DNA of 64,000 nucleotides from G963422445 sp963422445. Its GTDB lineage: Bacteria > Pseudomonadota > Alphaproteobacteria > Thalassobaculales > Thalassobaculaceae. The translations under genes and the position numbers were made by a program. The stretch lies in NCBI GenBank assembly GCA_963422445.2, contig OY729512.2:6200001-6264000 (forward strand). Reading direction: 5' to 3'. The notes beneath the pieces were generated by a model. That model was not told where the DNA came from, searched no databases, and saw only the letters and a program-made list of their open reading frames with translations. Positions 9,019-18,045 of this stretch are shown here, piece by piece. Within the stretch, counting starts at the first letter, position 1. Each line of letters starts with the position of its first letter.

Positions 9019-9425
9019 CCGGGTCCGGCGCCGTCCTGGAAACCCGTTTGCACGAACTCGCGCATGCCCGGGCCGGCGACAAGGGCAACAGATCCAATAT
9101 CAGCCTGATTCCCTACAAACCGGACGCTTACGACCTGCTGCGCAATCACGTGACGGAAGAGCGGGTTCAGGCCCTGTTTGCGCATAAGGGCGCCAGACAG
9201 GTCACCCGCTACGAACTGCCGAACCTGCCGGCGCTCAACTTCGTGATCGAGGACGTCCTCGAAGGCGGGGTCAACGCGGCGCTGAATATCGATCAACATG
9301 GCAAGACATTGTCATATCTGCTCCTCGAACTGCCGATCAGGGCGCCCCGGCATCTGTTGCTGCATCCCCCGATCGACAGCGGCGAGGATCTCGACACGTC
9401 ATCGAATGCGAAGACGAACCGGTAG
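9015..9425 (+). CDS. AtuA-associated small domain protein
   Basis: A 136-residue protein beginning at a GTG that overlaps the AtuA stop. HELAHARAGDKGNRSNISLI and LPNLPALNFVIEDVLEGG are typical of the small domain that accompanies or is fused to AtuA proteins. It is thought to be a partner subunit. The tail after about residue 115 (basic, serine-rich) is variable. Overlap and order indicate cotranscription and probably a heteromeric complex with the AtuA-like protein. Confidence 0.82.
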   Translation: MTGSGAVLETRLHELAHARAGDKGNRSNISLIPYKPDAYDLLRNHVTEERVQALFAHKGARQVTRYELPNLPALNFVIEDVLEGGVNAALNIDQHGKTLSYLLLELPIRAPRHLLLHPPIDSGEDLDTSSNAKTNR

Positions 9426-9454
9426 ATCTCGAAAGCGGCAGGAAGGGAGACAGG

Positions 9455-11110
9455 GTGATGACGCGAGGCGAAACGGAAATCATGACCGGAGGCGAAGCGC
9501 TAGTCCGTACGCTGGTTGCCGAAGGCGTGGAGACGGTGTTCGGACTGCCCGGGATCCAGCTCGACCCGATGTTCAACGCCCTGCATGATGCCAGCAACGC
9601 AATCTCCGTCGTCAATGCCCGCCATGAGCAAGGCGTCGCCTACATGGCCTTCGGTTATTCACAATCCACGGGCAAGCCCGGCGTTTATGCCGTGGTTCCG
9701 GGACCGGGATTGCTCAACACCACGGCCGCGCTTGCGACCGCCTATGGCTGCAATAGCCGGGTTCTGGCGCTGACCGGCCAGATCCCCTCGGGGTCGATCG
9801 GCCGTGGTCACGGCATGCTGCATGAAATCCCGGAACAGCTCCAGGTCATGCAGGGTTTGTGCAAATACGCCGCCCGCATCGACCATCCGAGCACCGTGCC
9901 GGCGACTGTCAGCGAAGCCTTTCGTCAACTACGCTCGGGCCGGCCGCGGCCCGTCGGCCTTGAAATGGCAATGGACATCATGTGGCAAAAGGCCGCTGTC
10001 GAACTCCACGGCCAAACCCCGGCCGACGCACCGCCAGCGCCCGATCCTGACCGGATCGAAGAGGCGGCAAAGCTTCTCGGCAATGCGAAACAGCCGATGA
10101 TCTTTGTCGGCAGCGGCGCCTACGACGCTTGCGCGGAAGTCCGCGAACTCGCCGAGATGCTGCAAGCGCCGGTCACCGGATATCAGCATGGTCGCGGGAT
10201 CCTTGACGAGCGTCATTACCTCGCTCATGTCACGACTTCCGCCGCGATCCTCTGGCGGCGTTGCGACGTTGCCATTGCCATCGGCTCACGCCTGCAGTCA
10301 GAACGGATGACCTGGGGCATGGACGACGATATCAGGATCATCCATATCGATATCGATCCGACCGAACTCGATCGCGTGATGACACCGGATGTCGGTATCG
10401 TCGCGGACGCCCGCGAAGCAACCCGCATGCTGCTCGACGCCCTGCCGAAACATAATCGGAAGCGGCCCTCGCGGCGGGATGAAATGCTCGACGTCAAGGC
10501 CGAGGCAGCGAAGATCATGGAGGATCTCGCCGGCCCGCAGATGGCATGGCTGCGGGTCATGCGCGATGTCCTGCCGGACGACGGCCTGTTCGTCGACGAA
10601 TTTACCCAGATCGGCTATGTCTCGCGTGTCGGCTTCCCGGTCTATCGGCCGCGGCACATCGTCACGCCCGGTTTCCAAGGTACACTCGGCTACGGTTATG
10701 CGACCGCGCTCGGCGTGAAGATCGCCCATCCCGACAAGCCGGTTCTCTCGATCAACGGCGATGGCGGCTTCATGTACACCATGCCGGAAATTGCCACGGC
10801 GATTCATCACGGCATCAATCTGGTCGCAGTCGTGTTTGCCGACGGCGCCTACGGCAATGTCCTCCGGATGCAACGCGACCTTCACGACAACCGGGTCATC
10901 GCCTCGCGGTTCACCAACCCGGATTTTGTAAGGCTGGCCGAAAGTTTCGGGGCCCTTGGCCTCAGAGCTCACACCCCGGACGAACTTGCAGTTGCGTTGA
11001 ATCAAGGGTTTCTTTCCGACCGACCGACATTGATCGAGGTTCCGGTCGGGGAATTCCCCGAACCCTTCGACGTGATCCGTCCACCACCCACCAGAGGAAA
11101 GAAAAGGTAG
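9455..11110 (+). CDS. Thiamine-pyrophosphate-dependent enzyme, acetolactate synthase-like
   Basis: A 551-residue TPP enzyme with three domains: an N-terminal pyrimidine-binding domain with the activating glutamate in NARHEQG (about E58), a central domain (MIFVGSGAYDA...), and a C-terminal pyrophosphate-binding domain with NGDGGF (G435-D436-G437) running to AYGN. Similar proteins are annotated as acetolactate synthase, benzoylformate decarboxylase or oxalyl-CoA decarboxylase relatives; I cannot choose. Its place in an AtuA operon with an SDR suggests 2-keto acid or acyl-CoA breakdown rather than branched-chain amino acid synthesis. A second in-frame ATG at 9482 is possible. Confidence 0.83.
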   Translation: MMTRGETEIMTGGEALVRTLVAEGVETVFGLPGIQLDPMFNALHDASNAISVVNARHEQGVAYMAFGYSQSTGKPGVYAVVPGPGLLNTTAALATAYGCNSRVLALTGQIPSGSIGRGHGMLHEIPEQLQVMQGLCKYAARIDHPSTVPATVSEAFRQLRSGRPRPVGLEMAMDIMWQKAAVELHGQTPADAPPAPDPDRIEEAAKLLGNAKQPMIFVGSGAYDACAEVRELAEMLQAPVTGYQHGRGILDERHYLAHVTTSAAILWRRCDVAIAIGSRLQSERMTWGMDDDIRIIHIDIDPTELDRVMTPDVGIVADAREATRMLLDALPKHNRKRPSRRDEMLDVKAEAAKIMEDLAGPQMAWLRVMRDVLPDDGLFVDEFTQIGYVSRVGFPVYRPRHIVTPGFQGTLGYGYATALGVKIAHPDKPVLSINGDGGFMYTMPEIATAIHHGINLVAVVFADGAYGNVLRMQRDLHDNRVIASRFTNPDFVRLAESFGALGLRAHTPDELAVALNQGFLSDRPTLIEVPVGEFPEPFDVIRPPPTRGKKR

Positions 11111-11116
11111 GACATC

Positions 11117-11809
11117 ATGACGGACTCCGCACTCATCATCGGAACCGGGCCAGGCCTGAGCGCATCACTGGCCAGGCTTTGTGCAAAACAGGGTATGCAG
11201 GTGGCACTCGCGGCTCGGGACACCGGGAAACTTGCCGGCCTCGCAACTGAAACCGGCGCGGCAGTTCATGCCTGCGACGCCGGCGACATCGACAGCGTGG
11301 CTGATCTGTTCAAGGCGACCGATACTGCGATCGGCACGCCGAACCTTGTGGTCTACAACCCTTCGGCCCGGGTCCGCGGCGCCCTGACCGAATGCGATCC
11401 GGTGGAAACCCGCGAGGCCATCAATATCACCTGCTTTGGCGCCTTCCTGGTCGCCCGGCAGGCAGCCCGGCGGATGCTGGAGCGTGGAACGGGCAGCATC
11501 TTCTTCACCGGCGCCTCGGCCAGCGTAAAGGGGTATTCGCGCTCGTCCGTCTTTGCCATGGGCAAATTCGGCCTGCGTGGCCTTGCCCAGGCGATGGCGC
11601 GGGAACTCCATCCGCAAGGCATCCATGTCGGCCATTTCGTGATCGATGGCGGCATCCGAGCCGAGCATCGTCCGGAACGGCATGATTCCGGTGACGACCG
11701 CATGCTTGACCCCGATGCGATCGCCGAGACTTATCTCGAATTTCATCGCCAGCACCGGAGTTCCTGGGCCTGGGAAATCGAGCTTCGTCCCTGGATTGAA
11801 ACCTTCTGA
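11117..11809 (+). CDS. SDR-family oxidoreductase with altered catalytic tyrosine
   Basis: A 230-residue SDR relative with cofactor motif GTGPGLSASLAR (about 8-19) and NPSA in place of NNAG. At the active site FFTGASASVKG is followed by SSVFAMGKFGLRGLAQ. The usual YxxxK therefore reads FxxxK, with Phe in place of the catalytic Tyr, which questions classical reductase activity. The gene starts 6 bp after the TPP enzyme, so it is the last gene of the AtuA-like operon. C-terminal WAWEIELRPWIETF is a feature of this subfamily. Confidence 0.8.
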   Translation: MTDSALIIGTGPGLSASLARLCAKQGMQVALAARDTGKLAGLATETGAAVHACDAGDIDSVADLFKATDTAIGTPNLVVYNPSARVRGALTECDPVETREAINITCFGAFLVARQAARRMLERGTGSIFFTGASASVKGYSRSSVFAMGKFGLRGLAQAMARELHPQGIHVGHFVIDGGIRAEHRPERHDSGDDRMLDPDAIAETYLEFHRQHRSSWAWEIELRPWIETF

Positions 11810-12112
11810 TCCGATCCGTCCAGACTCCGTGCAGCGATTTCTTGTCAGCTCGGTTGTATCCGGCGCCGAATCGCCCACTTATAGTCCTGTCAGACATGTT
11901 GACAACTGCCGTTTCCATTCCCACCGTACCGGACTCGATCAATGACGTTCGCAATGCCCGGTTCCGGATGGCTCAGAAGGAGATGGCGCCTGATGCGGCC
12001 GGATTATCAGGGTTGGTCCTCTCGACACTCCCCGGTCCGGTCATCCGGCCCCGGACCGCTGGCAGAACGAAAACGGGATTGCTGAACCGGGTTTCGTGTG
12101 AATGGCCGATCA
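11810..12112. other. Intergenic region, no gene supported
   Basis: About 300 bp between the SDR and the efflux adaptor. No conserved frame, hairpin followed by T-run, or palindrome stood out. It presumably carries the promoter of the RND operon. Confidence 0.4.
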
Positions 12113-13210
12113 ATGAGAGTCCGGGGATCTGTTGTAGCGGCTGCCATTCTGGCGCTGGGCGTGACAGGCTGGATCATTTCCGGCCAGTTTGACCCGATTC
12201 CGGCGAAACCGGCCGGCAAACCTGACGCAGGTCAGGCCACCAATGACACCATGCCCACTCGGGTCCGGACCCGGACGATTACCGCCGAGACCTATGTTTC
12301 GGTCATCCGGGTCACCGGTCAGACCGAAGCATCGCGCCGGATAAGCATCCGCAGTCGGATCGACGGCCGGGTCCAGCGTCTTGCCGTCAAGCAAGGCGAA
12401 GTGGTCAAGCAACATGAGATACTGGCCGAGCTTGATCCCGAAGACATGCCGGCGCGTATCGCCGAAGCCAGAGCCAGGGTCAGGCAGCGCGAAATCGAGA
12501 ACGCCGCGGCCGAGAAACTCGCAAACCAAGGCTATCAGACGGAAACCAGACGCGCCAGTACCCATGCGAACCTGCAAGCGGCAATTGCCCAACTCAGGCG
12601 GATCGAGACGGACTTGGCCAACACCGTGTTCAGGGCGCCATTCGACAGCATTCTGAACGTTCGCGCGGTTGAACTTGGGGACGTGTTGCAAAAAGGCGAT
12701 GTGGTCGGCGAGCTGATCGACCTCGACCCCGTTCTCGTCTCCGCTTACGTCTCGGAACGGGACTATCTGAAGCTGCGCAAGGGGCAAGCCGCGAAAGCCC
12801 GGTTCACCAATGGCGTTGTTCTCGACGGCCGCATCCGTTACGTGTCGGCCGAGGCCGAACGCAGCACGCGGACCTTCAAGGTCGAACTGGAAATCCCGAA
12901 TCCCGAATCCCTGCTGATCGATGGTGCTACCGCCGAACTTGTGGTGCCACTGCAACCGGTCGCAGCGCACCGGATTTCGGCCGCACTGTTTTCCCTCGAC
13001 GCCAGCGGCAAGCTCGGCCTGAAAATCGTCGGTGCGGACAATACGGTCGTGTTCGTTCCGGTTTCGATCCTCGGCGGCACCGAAAAGGAAATTTTCGTCG
13101 CCGGCCTGCCCGAAAGCGTGACCCTCATTGTCGTCGGCCAGGACTTTGTTGTCGCCGGCGATATCGTGGAGCCGGTCCCGGAACAGACTGTACCGGGCGC
13201 GTCGTCTTGA
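12113..13210 (+). CDS. RND efflux periplasmic adaptor (membrane fusion protein)
   Basis: About 365 residues. An N-terminal signal anchor (GSVVAAAILALGVTGWIIS) is followed by a lipoyl/barrel-sandwich half (RISIRSRIDGRVQRLAVKQG), an alpha-helical hairpin (~125-175) and the second lipoyl half (FRAPFDSILNVRAVELGDVL). Beta-barrel segments then follow. This is the HlyD/AcrA-type adaptor linking an inner-membrane RND pump to an outer-membrane channel. A GTG at 12098 could add five residues. The stop overlaps the RND permease start by 4 bp. No TolC-like gene lies nearby. Confidence 0.9.
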   Translation: MRVRGSVVAAAILALGVTGWIISGQFDPIPAKPAGKPDAGQATNDTMPTRVRTRTITAETYVSVIRVTGQTEASRRISIRSRIDGRVQRLAVKQGEVVKQHEILAELDPEDMPARIAEARARVRQREIENAAAEKLANQGYQTETRRASTHANLQAAIAQLRRIETDLANTVFRAPFDSILNVRAVELGDVLQKGDVVGELIDLDPVLVSAYVSERDYLKLRKGQAAKARFTNGVVLDGRIRYVSAEAERSTRTFKVELEIPNPESLLIDGATAELVVPLQPVAAHRISAALFSLDASGKLGLKIVGADNTVVFVPVSILGGTEKEIFVAGLPESVTLIVVGQDFVVAGDIVEPVPEQTVPGASS

Positions 13211-16200
13211 ACGCGATCATCAATGCGGCCCTGTTGCGTTTCCGGACCACGCTGTCTGCGCTGCTGCTGATCCTGATCGTGGGGACAGTCGCCTATATCG
13301 ACATCCCGAAGGAAGCGGACCCGGACATCAATATTCCGCTGATCTATGTCCAGTTGCATCACGACGGCATCTCGCCGGAAGACAGCGAGCTGCTTTTATT
13401 GCGGCCGCTGGAGACCTCGTTACGCGGCATTGAAGGTGTCAAGGAAATGCGTTCGCAGGCCTTTCAAGGTGGCGGCAGCGTCACTCTGGAATTCGACGCC
13501 GGATTCGATGTCGACAAGGCCCTGAACGATGTGCGCGAAAAAGTCGACCTCGCCAAACCGGAGTTGCCTGACAATACCGACGAGCCGACCGTGCACGAAG
13601 TCAATTTCAGCCTGTTTCCGATCCTTGTTGTCACCCTGTCGGGAGAAATTCCGGAAAAGACCCTTCTGCACCTCGCGCGGGGTCTGCGCGACAAGGTGGA
13701 GGGCATCAGCGCGGTCCTGGAAGCCAAACTGACCGGAGAACGCCCCGAACTGATCGAGATCATCGTCGATCCCTTGGTTCTCGACAGCTATCAGATCGAT
13801 GCCGTCGAGGTTTTTCAGCGCGTCGCCCGGTCGAACGTTCTGGTCGCCGTCGGCAATCTCGACACCGGCAATGGCCGCTTCCCGATTAAGGTCCCGGGAC
13901 GGTATTCCGGTCTTTCCGATCTGCTCTCGCAACCTGTCAAGGTCGAAGGCGACGCCCTGATCACGATCGGCGACATCGCACAGGTCCGACGCGCCTTCCG
14001 GGATCGGACCTCAATCACCCGGCTTGCCGGCGAACCGGCGATCGGCCTCGAAATTTCAAAACGAATCGGTGAAAACATCATTGAAACCATCGAAGATGTT
14101 CGCCGTGTTGTCGAAGACGCGAAGGCCGAATGGCCGTCGGGAGTGACCGTGACGTTTTCCCGGGATCGCTCGACCAACATCCGGTTGATGCTGCGCGACC
14201 TCCAGAACAATGTGCTGAGCGCCGTAGTTCTGGTGATGATCGTGGTCGTCGGCGCGCTTGGCTGGCGGTCCGGCGCCCTGGTTGGCGTTGCCATTCCCGG
14301 GTCCTTCCTGCTGGGTATCCTGGTTCTGTCGATACTCGGACTGACGATCAATATCGTCGTGTTGTTCAGCCTGATTCTGGCCGTCGGCATGCTGGTTGAC
14401 GGCGCGATCGTGGTCACCGAATACGCCGACCGGAAAATGGCCGAGGGAGAACCCCGTCTGCTCGCCTATGGCAATGCGGCCAAACGCATGGCATGGCCGA
14501 TCACGGCTTCGACCGCGACCACACTGGCTGCCTTCATGCCGTTGATTTTCTGGCCTGGCGTCGTCGGCGAATTCATGAAATTCCTGCCGATCACCCTGGT
14601 TGCAACCTTGAGCGGCTCGTTGCTGATGGCATTGCTGTTCGTCCCGGCGCTCGGCGCCTGGTTCGGCAAACCGGGAACCGCAGATCCCCGGGCCTCAAGG
14701 CGGCTTGCTGCCGCGGAGAATGGCGATCTGTCGGACATCAGTGGCCTTGCAGGTCTCTACATCGTGATGCTTCGCCGTGCACTCCGGCATCCCGGTAAGG
14801 TTCTGCTTAGCGCGGTCGCAGCCCTGATCGGGGTCCAGGTTCTTTACGCGACGGTCGGCCGTGGCATCGAGTTCTTTCCCGATATCGAGCCTGACAGTGC
14901 CAAGCTCTACGTCCATGCGCGGGGCAATCTTTCGACAGAAGAGAAGGCGACCCTCGTCCTGGATGTCGAACGCGAGGTTCTGGCCATCGATGCCTTCAAG
15001 TCGGTCTATACGGTCGTCGGCAAGATTGATGGTGGTGGTCAGAGAGTCGCCAGTGACGTCATTGGCGCCATTCAGGTGGAGTTCAAGGATTGGAGCGAGC
15101 GCGCGCCAGCACAGGACATTCTCGATGATATCGTGGACCGCGCCTCGGTCTATGCCGGCATTGTCGTCGAGCCAGTGAAGGAGCAGGGCGGGCCTCCGAC
15201 CGGCAAACCGGTCCAGATCCAGGTCAGCAGCATAGACCGGGATCTTCTGACAGACACGATCGCGCGCATCCGCGCGAAGATGGACGCGATGCCGGGGTTG
15301 ACGAACATCGAGGACGAACGCGATATCCCCGGGATCGAATGGCGTCTCATGGTTGATCGCGGCCAGGCAGCCAAGTTCGACGTTGATGTGTCGCTTGTTG
15401 GCCAATATGTGCAGTTGATTACCAAGGGGTTGAAGATCACCGATTATCGATCAAATGACAGCGACGAAGAAATCGATGTTGTCATCCGGTACCCCGAAAC
15501 CTACCGCAAGCTTGATCAGCTTCAGAGAATCCGCATCAAGACCGCGCAAGGAATGGTGCCGATCGACGCGTTCATTACCTGGTCACCGGCCCCGAAAGTC
15601 GGAACGATTCTGCGCTCCGATACGCGCCGGGTCATAACCGCGAGGGCTGACGTCGTGCCCGGAGTTCTCGCCAATGACATGGTGAAGGACCTCCAGGCCT
15701 GGATTGCATCGGCTGATCTGTCGGACTCGGTCTCGATCATTTTCAAGGGCGAGAATGAAGAAGAGGCGAAAGCTCAGGCGTTTCTGAGCCGAGCCTTCGG
15801 TATCGCGTTGTTCGTGATGGCGATCATTCTGGTCACACAGTTCAACAGCTTCTACAGCGCGGTCCTGATCCTGTCGGCCGTCGTCATGTCGACAATCGGG
15901 GTGATGGTCGGTCTGATGCTGACCGGCAAGCCTTTCGGCATCATCATGAGCGGCGTCGGGGTGATCGCGCTGGCCGGCATTGTCGTCAACAACAACATCG
16001 TCCTGATCGACACCTTCGATCACATGCGAAAGCGCACCACAGATGCATTCGACGCTATCCTGCGAACCGGTGCGCAACGCCTCCGGCCTGTCTTGCTGAC
16101 GACGATCACGACAATTCTCGGCCTCCTGCCGATGGTGCTGCAGGTGAATATCGATTTTCTGACCCGTGAGGTCACGGTCGGTGCACCGTCGACACAATGG

Positions 16201-16371
16201 TGGGTCGCCCTCGCGTCCGCCGTGGTGTTCGGTCTCGGCTTTGCCAGTATCTTGACCCTAGTAGTTACGCCTTGCGCCCTGATGTTCCGCGAGAATGTCG
16301 CAAGCTGGTGGGCGCGGCGGCGATCCCGAGGGCAAGCGGACATCGCTGTCGGCATGGCGCAGTCCGACTGA
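13207..16371 (+). CDS. RND-family efflux permease
   Basis: A 1054-residue inner-membrane proton-driven efflux pump of the AcrB/HAE-1 superfamily, starting at TTG and coupled to the adaptor by a 4-bp overlap. TM1 is near residues 10-30 and is followed by the DIPKEADPDINIP porter-domain start. The second block of helices (~335-540) contains GMLVDGAIVVTEYADR, with the acidic proton-relay residues expected in TM4. A repeat of this plan fills the C-terminal half (SAVVMSTIGVMVGLMLTGKP, ALAGIVVNNNIVLIDTF). Length is standard. Substrate cannot be predicted. Confidence 0.93.
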   Translation: MNAIINAALLRFRTTLSALLLILIVGTVAYIDIPKEADPDINIPLIYVQLHHDGISPEDSELLLLRPLETSLRGIEGVKEMRSQAFQGGGSVTLEFDAGFDVDKALNDVREKVDLAKPELPDNTDEPTVHEVNFSLFPILVVTLSGEIPEKTLLHLARGLRDKVEGISAVLEAKLTGERPELIEIIVDPLVLDSYQIDAVEVFQRVARSNVLVAVGNLDTGNGRFPIKVPGRYSGLSDLLSQPVKVEGDALITIGDIAQVRRAFRDRTSITRLAGEPAIGLEISKRIGENIIETIEDVRRVVEDAKAEWPSGVTVTFSRDRSTNIRLMLRDLQNNVLSAVVLVMIVVVGALGWRSGALVGVAIPGSFLLGILVLSILGLTINIVVLFSLILAVGMLVDGAIVVTEYADRKMAEGEPRLLAYGNAAKRMAWPITASTATTLAAFMPLIFWPGVVGEFMKFLPITLVATLSGSLLMALLFVPALGAWFGKPGTADPRASRRLAAAENGDLSDISGLAGLYIVMLRRALRHPGKVLLSAVAALIGVQVLYATVGRGIEFFPDIEPDSAKLYVHARGNLSTEEKATLVLDVEREVLAIDAFKSVYTVVGKIDGGGQRVASDVIGAIQVEFKDWSERAPAQDILDDIVDRASVYAGIVVEPVKEQGGPPTGKPVQIQVSSIDRDLLTDTIARIRAKMDAMPGLTNIEDERDIPGIEWRLMVDRGQAAKFDVDVSLVGQYVQLITKGLKITDYRSNDSDEEIDVVIRYPETYRKLDQLQRIRIKTAQGMVPIDAFITWSPAPKVGTILRSDTRRVITARADVVPGVLANDMVKDLQAWIASADLSDSVSIIFKGENEEEAKAQAFLSRAFGIALFVMAIILVTQFNSFYSAVLILSAVVMSTIGVMVGLMLTGKPFGIIMSGVGVIALAGIVVNNNIVLIDTFDHMRKRTTDAFDAILRTGAQRLRPVLLTTITTILGLLPMVLQVNIDFLTREVTVGAPSTQWWVALASAVVFGLGFASILTLVVTPCALMFRENVASWWARRRSRGQADIAVGMAQSD

Positions 16372-16732
16372 ATTCAACCCTGCCTGTTCATCCCATGCAC
16401 AAACCCTGCGGTCCGCAATCCGGTCCGGCGCGCTCGTCATCTCCATGCGGGGACTGGCGTCTCTGTCCATCGGGATATGCGTTTCCACCTGTCGCTAGGC
16501 AGCCCGATCGGTAGTTGGGCCGATGCGAGTGACGTCTACGCACGACCATGTCGCGAAACGGTCCTGTGAGAAAGCCCTGGCGCGGCCACAGATCCTCCGG
16601 AGAGAACGGGCCGACGGCATTGTAATCCCGATCCCGGGCCGGGCGCCGAATCCACGGTGGAGATGTGTAAGTGTCTAAATCATAATGATATCAATTAGTG
16701 ACAGTGACTTGCATGCGTCCGAGGCGGCGTCA
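16372..16732. other. Intergenic region, no gene supported
   Basis: Contains overlapping short frames only. An AT-richer patch at about 16675-16705 (TCATAATGATATCAATTAGT) precedes the IS1595 relic and is unlike the flanking GC-rich DNA. It may mark an old insertion boundary. No insertion-sequence end could be assigned. Confidence 0.35.
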
Positions 16733-16821
16733 CAACGACCGCGAGGCAGACACTATTGACATGATGGGACATAGGGGGCCTGGAAGGGAAGCGGCTACCA
16801 TATCGGGATTTGATCGCGTAG
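16733..16821 (+). pseudogene. IS1595-family transposase C-terminal scrap
   Basis: From about 16733 the DNA is nearly identical to the 3' end of the intact IS1595 transposase at 43778-43873 (the RHNDREADTI to YRDLIA region), with small indels near 16775. Everything upstream of it has been lost. It is followed by the same methyltransferase passenger gene as in the intact copy, so this is a second, left-truncated copy of one composite element. Confidence 0.8.
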
Positions 16822-16831
16822 GGGCGGTGTT

Positions 16832-17542
16832 ATGGCCTCCCCGAATCGCCTCTACTTCGGCGATTGTCTTGATGTGATGCGCCAAGACATCGCCGACGAA
16901 CGATAGACCTGATCTATCTCGACCCGCCGTTCAACTCGAAGCGGCTCTACAACGCCTTCATCGGCGGCGCTCAGTGGGTTGCGTTCGATGACACCTGGCG
17001 CTGGCATGAAGCCGTCGATGACTTTCATGCCGTGGCCGGAACGCCGGGAGCCCTGGCGGATACCATGGAGGGCTTGCGGCGGATTCTCGGCGAGGGAACG
17101 CAACTCGCCTCCCTGTCATACATGGCCAACCGGCTACGCGAGTGCCACCGCGTTCTCAAGCCGACCGGATCGATCTATCTTCATTGCGACCCGACCATGA
17201 GCCATTACCTGAAAATTATAATGGATGATGGGTTATTTCTGCGGCGACGGCGGCATTGACGGGCGCGGGCGCATCCCCATCCGCAAGGGGCGGTTCATCG
17301 ATATCGTCTCACAGGTGAAGGGCGGTAGAACCGGCCCCGGCAACATACAGGCGTTCAACGGCGCGCGCCAACAAGCCGGTGCCGATCTCGGCGTGTTTAC
17401 ATGCTTCGAAGATCGCGTGACGCATGGGATGCACGATGCAGCTGTGAGCGCGGGCCGGTTCATGGATGTTCCGACGGTGCAATTGTACACCATCGAGGAC
17501 TATTTCGAGGGGAGGAAGCCGTCGATTCCCTCGGCAGCATAG
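16832..17542 (+). pseudogene. DNA methyltransferase passenger gene, frameshifted and internally deleted
   Basis: The start (MASPNRLYFGDCLDVMRQDI) and DLIYLDPPFNSKRLYNAF match the copy at 43884. DPPF is the catalytic motif of N6-adenine/N4-cytosine methyltransferases. A 1-bp deletion near 16900 shifts the frame. After LKIIMD the middle of the gene is missing, and a C-terminal part resumes at 17225. That part (DIVSQVKGG, ADLGVFTCFEDRVTHGMHDA, PTVQLYTIEDYFEG) resembles the conserved tail of Mod-type methyltransferases in mobile elements. Function is lost. Confidence 0.75.
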
Positions 17543-17560
17543 CAGCAGAAGGAGATGACG

Positions 17561-17716
17561 ATGACCAAGCGCTATCCCGATATCGAACCGATCCCCGACA
17601 CGCCGGAGGATATCGCGCGGTCGATCATGCAGGGGCCGCCCAAGAAGGAATGGGACTTCCAGAAACCGGCTCAGCCTGAATCAGCGCAACCTCTTGATCT
17701 GGCAGAGGTTGGGTAA
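17561..17716 (+). CDS. Small 51-aa protein downstream of the methyltransferase relic
   Basis: A 51-codon frame starting at 17561 (an in-frame ATG 6 nt upstream is possible) with GAAGGAG just ahead. The product begins MTKRYPDIEPIPDTPEDIAR and continues with PPKKEWDFQKP. It is soluble and proline-rich and has no recognised domain. It lies 18 bp after the methyltransferase tail, and its stop codon sits inside the GGGTAAACTGGTATA sequence that looks like the right end of the IS1595 element, so it is the last passenger gene. Function unknown. Confidence 0.6.
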   Translation: MTKRYPDIEPIPDTPEDIARSIMQGPPKKEWDFQKPAQPESAQPLDLAEVG

Positions 17717-17723
17717 ACTGGTA

Positions 17724-17836
17724 TACCGCTTATGCACGTGGCTCCGGTGAAACGCACATGTAGCGTTCGGCGTGCCGGGAATAGTCGACATCGGGGGCAA
17801 CATCGTGTGCCACCGGAGCCACGTGCATAAGCGGTA
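17724..17836. mobile_element. 113-bp MITE, copy 2
   Basis: Same 113-bp unit as at 6889-7001. Left end TACCGCTTATGCACGTGGCT, right end its complement (AGCCACGTGCATAAGCGGTA). Flanking CTGGTA is duplicated exactly (17718-17723 and 17837-17842), showing a 6-bp target duplication. It inserted directly at the right end of the IS1595 relic. It has no coding capacity, so a full-length partner transposase elsewhere must have moved it. Confidence 0.87.
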
Positions 17837-18045
17837 CTGGTATATTAATCCCCAATCGATAACTCATTCGGTTCGGTCACCGGGCAACCGAACGCTTACG
17901 GAGATGTATCGCCGCCTCCGGCCGGATATCCGCGAGGCATCTGGCAGCTCGGACACAGCAGGTTTTGCATTCTGGCGGCCGGTCATCCCGGTGACAGGTC
18001 ACGTGGTCGGGATTGACTGCCGGTTTAGGCGCCGCACCTTGAGCG

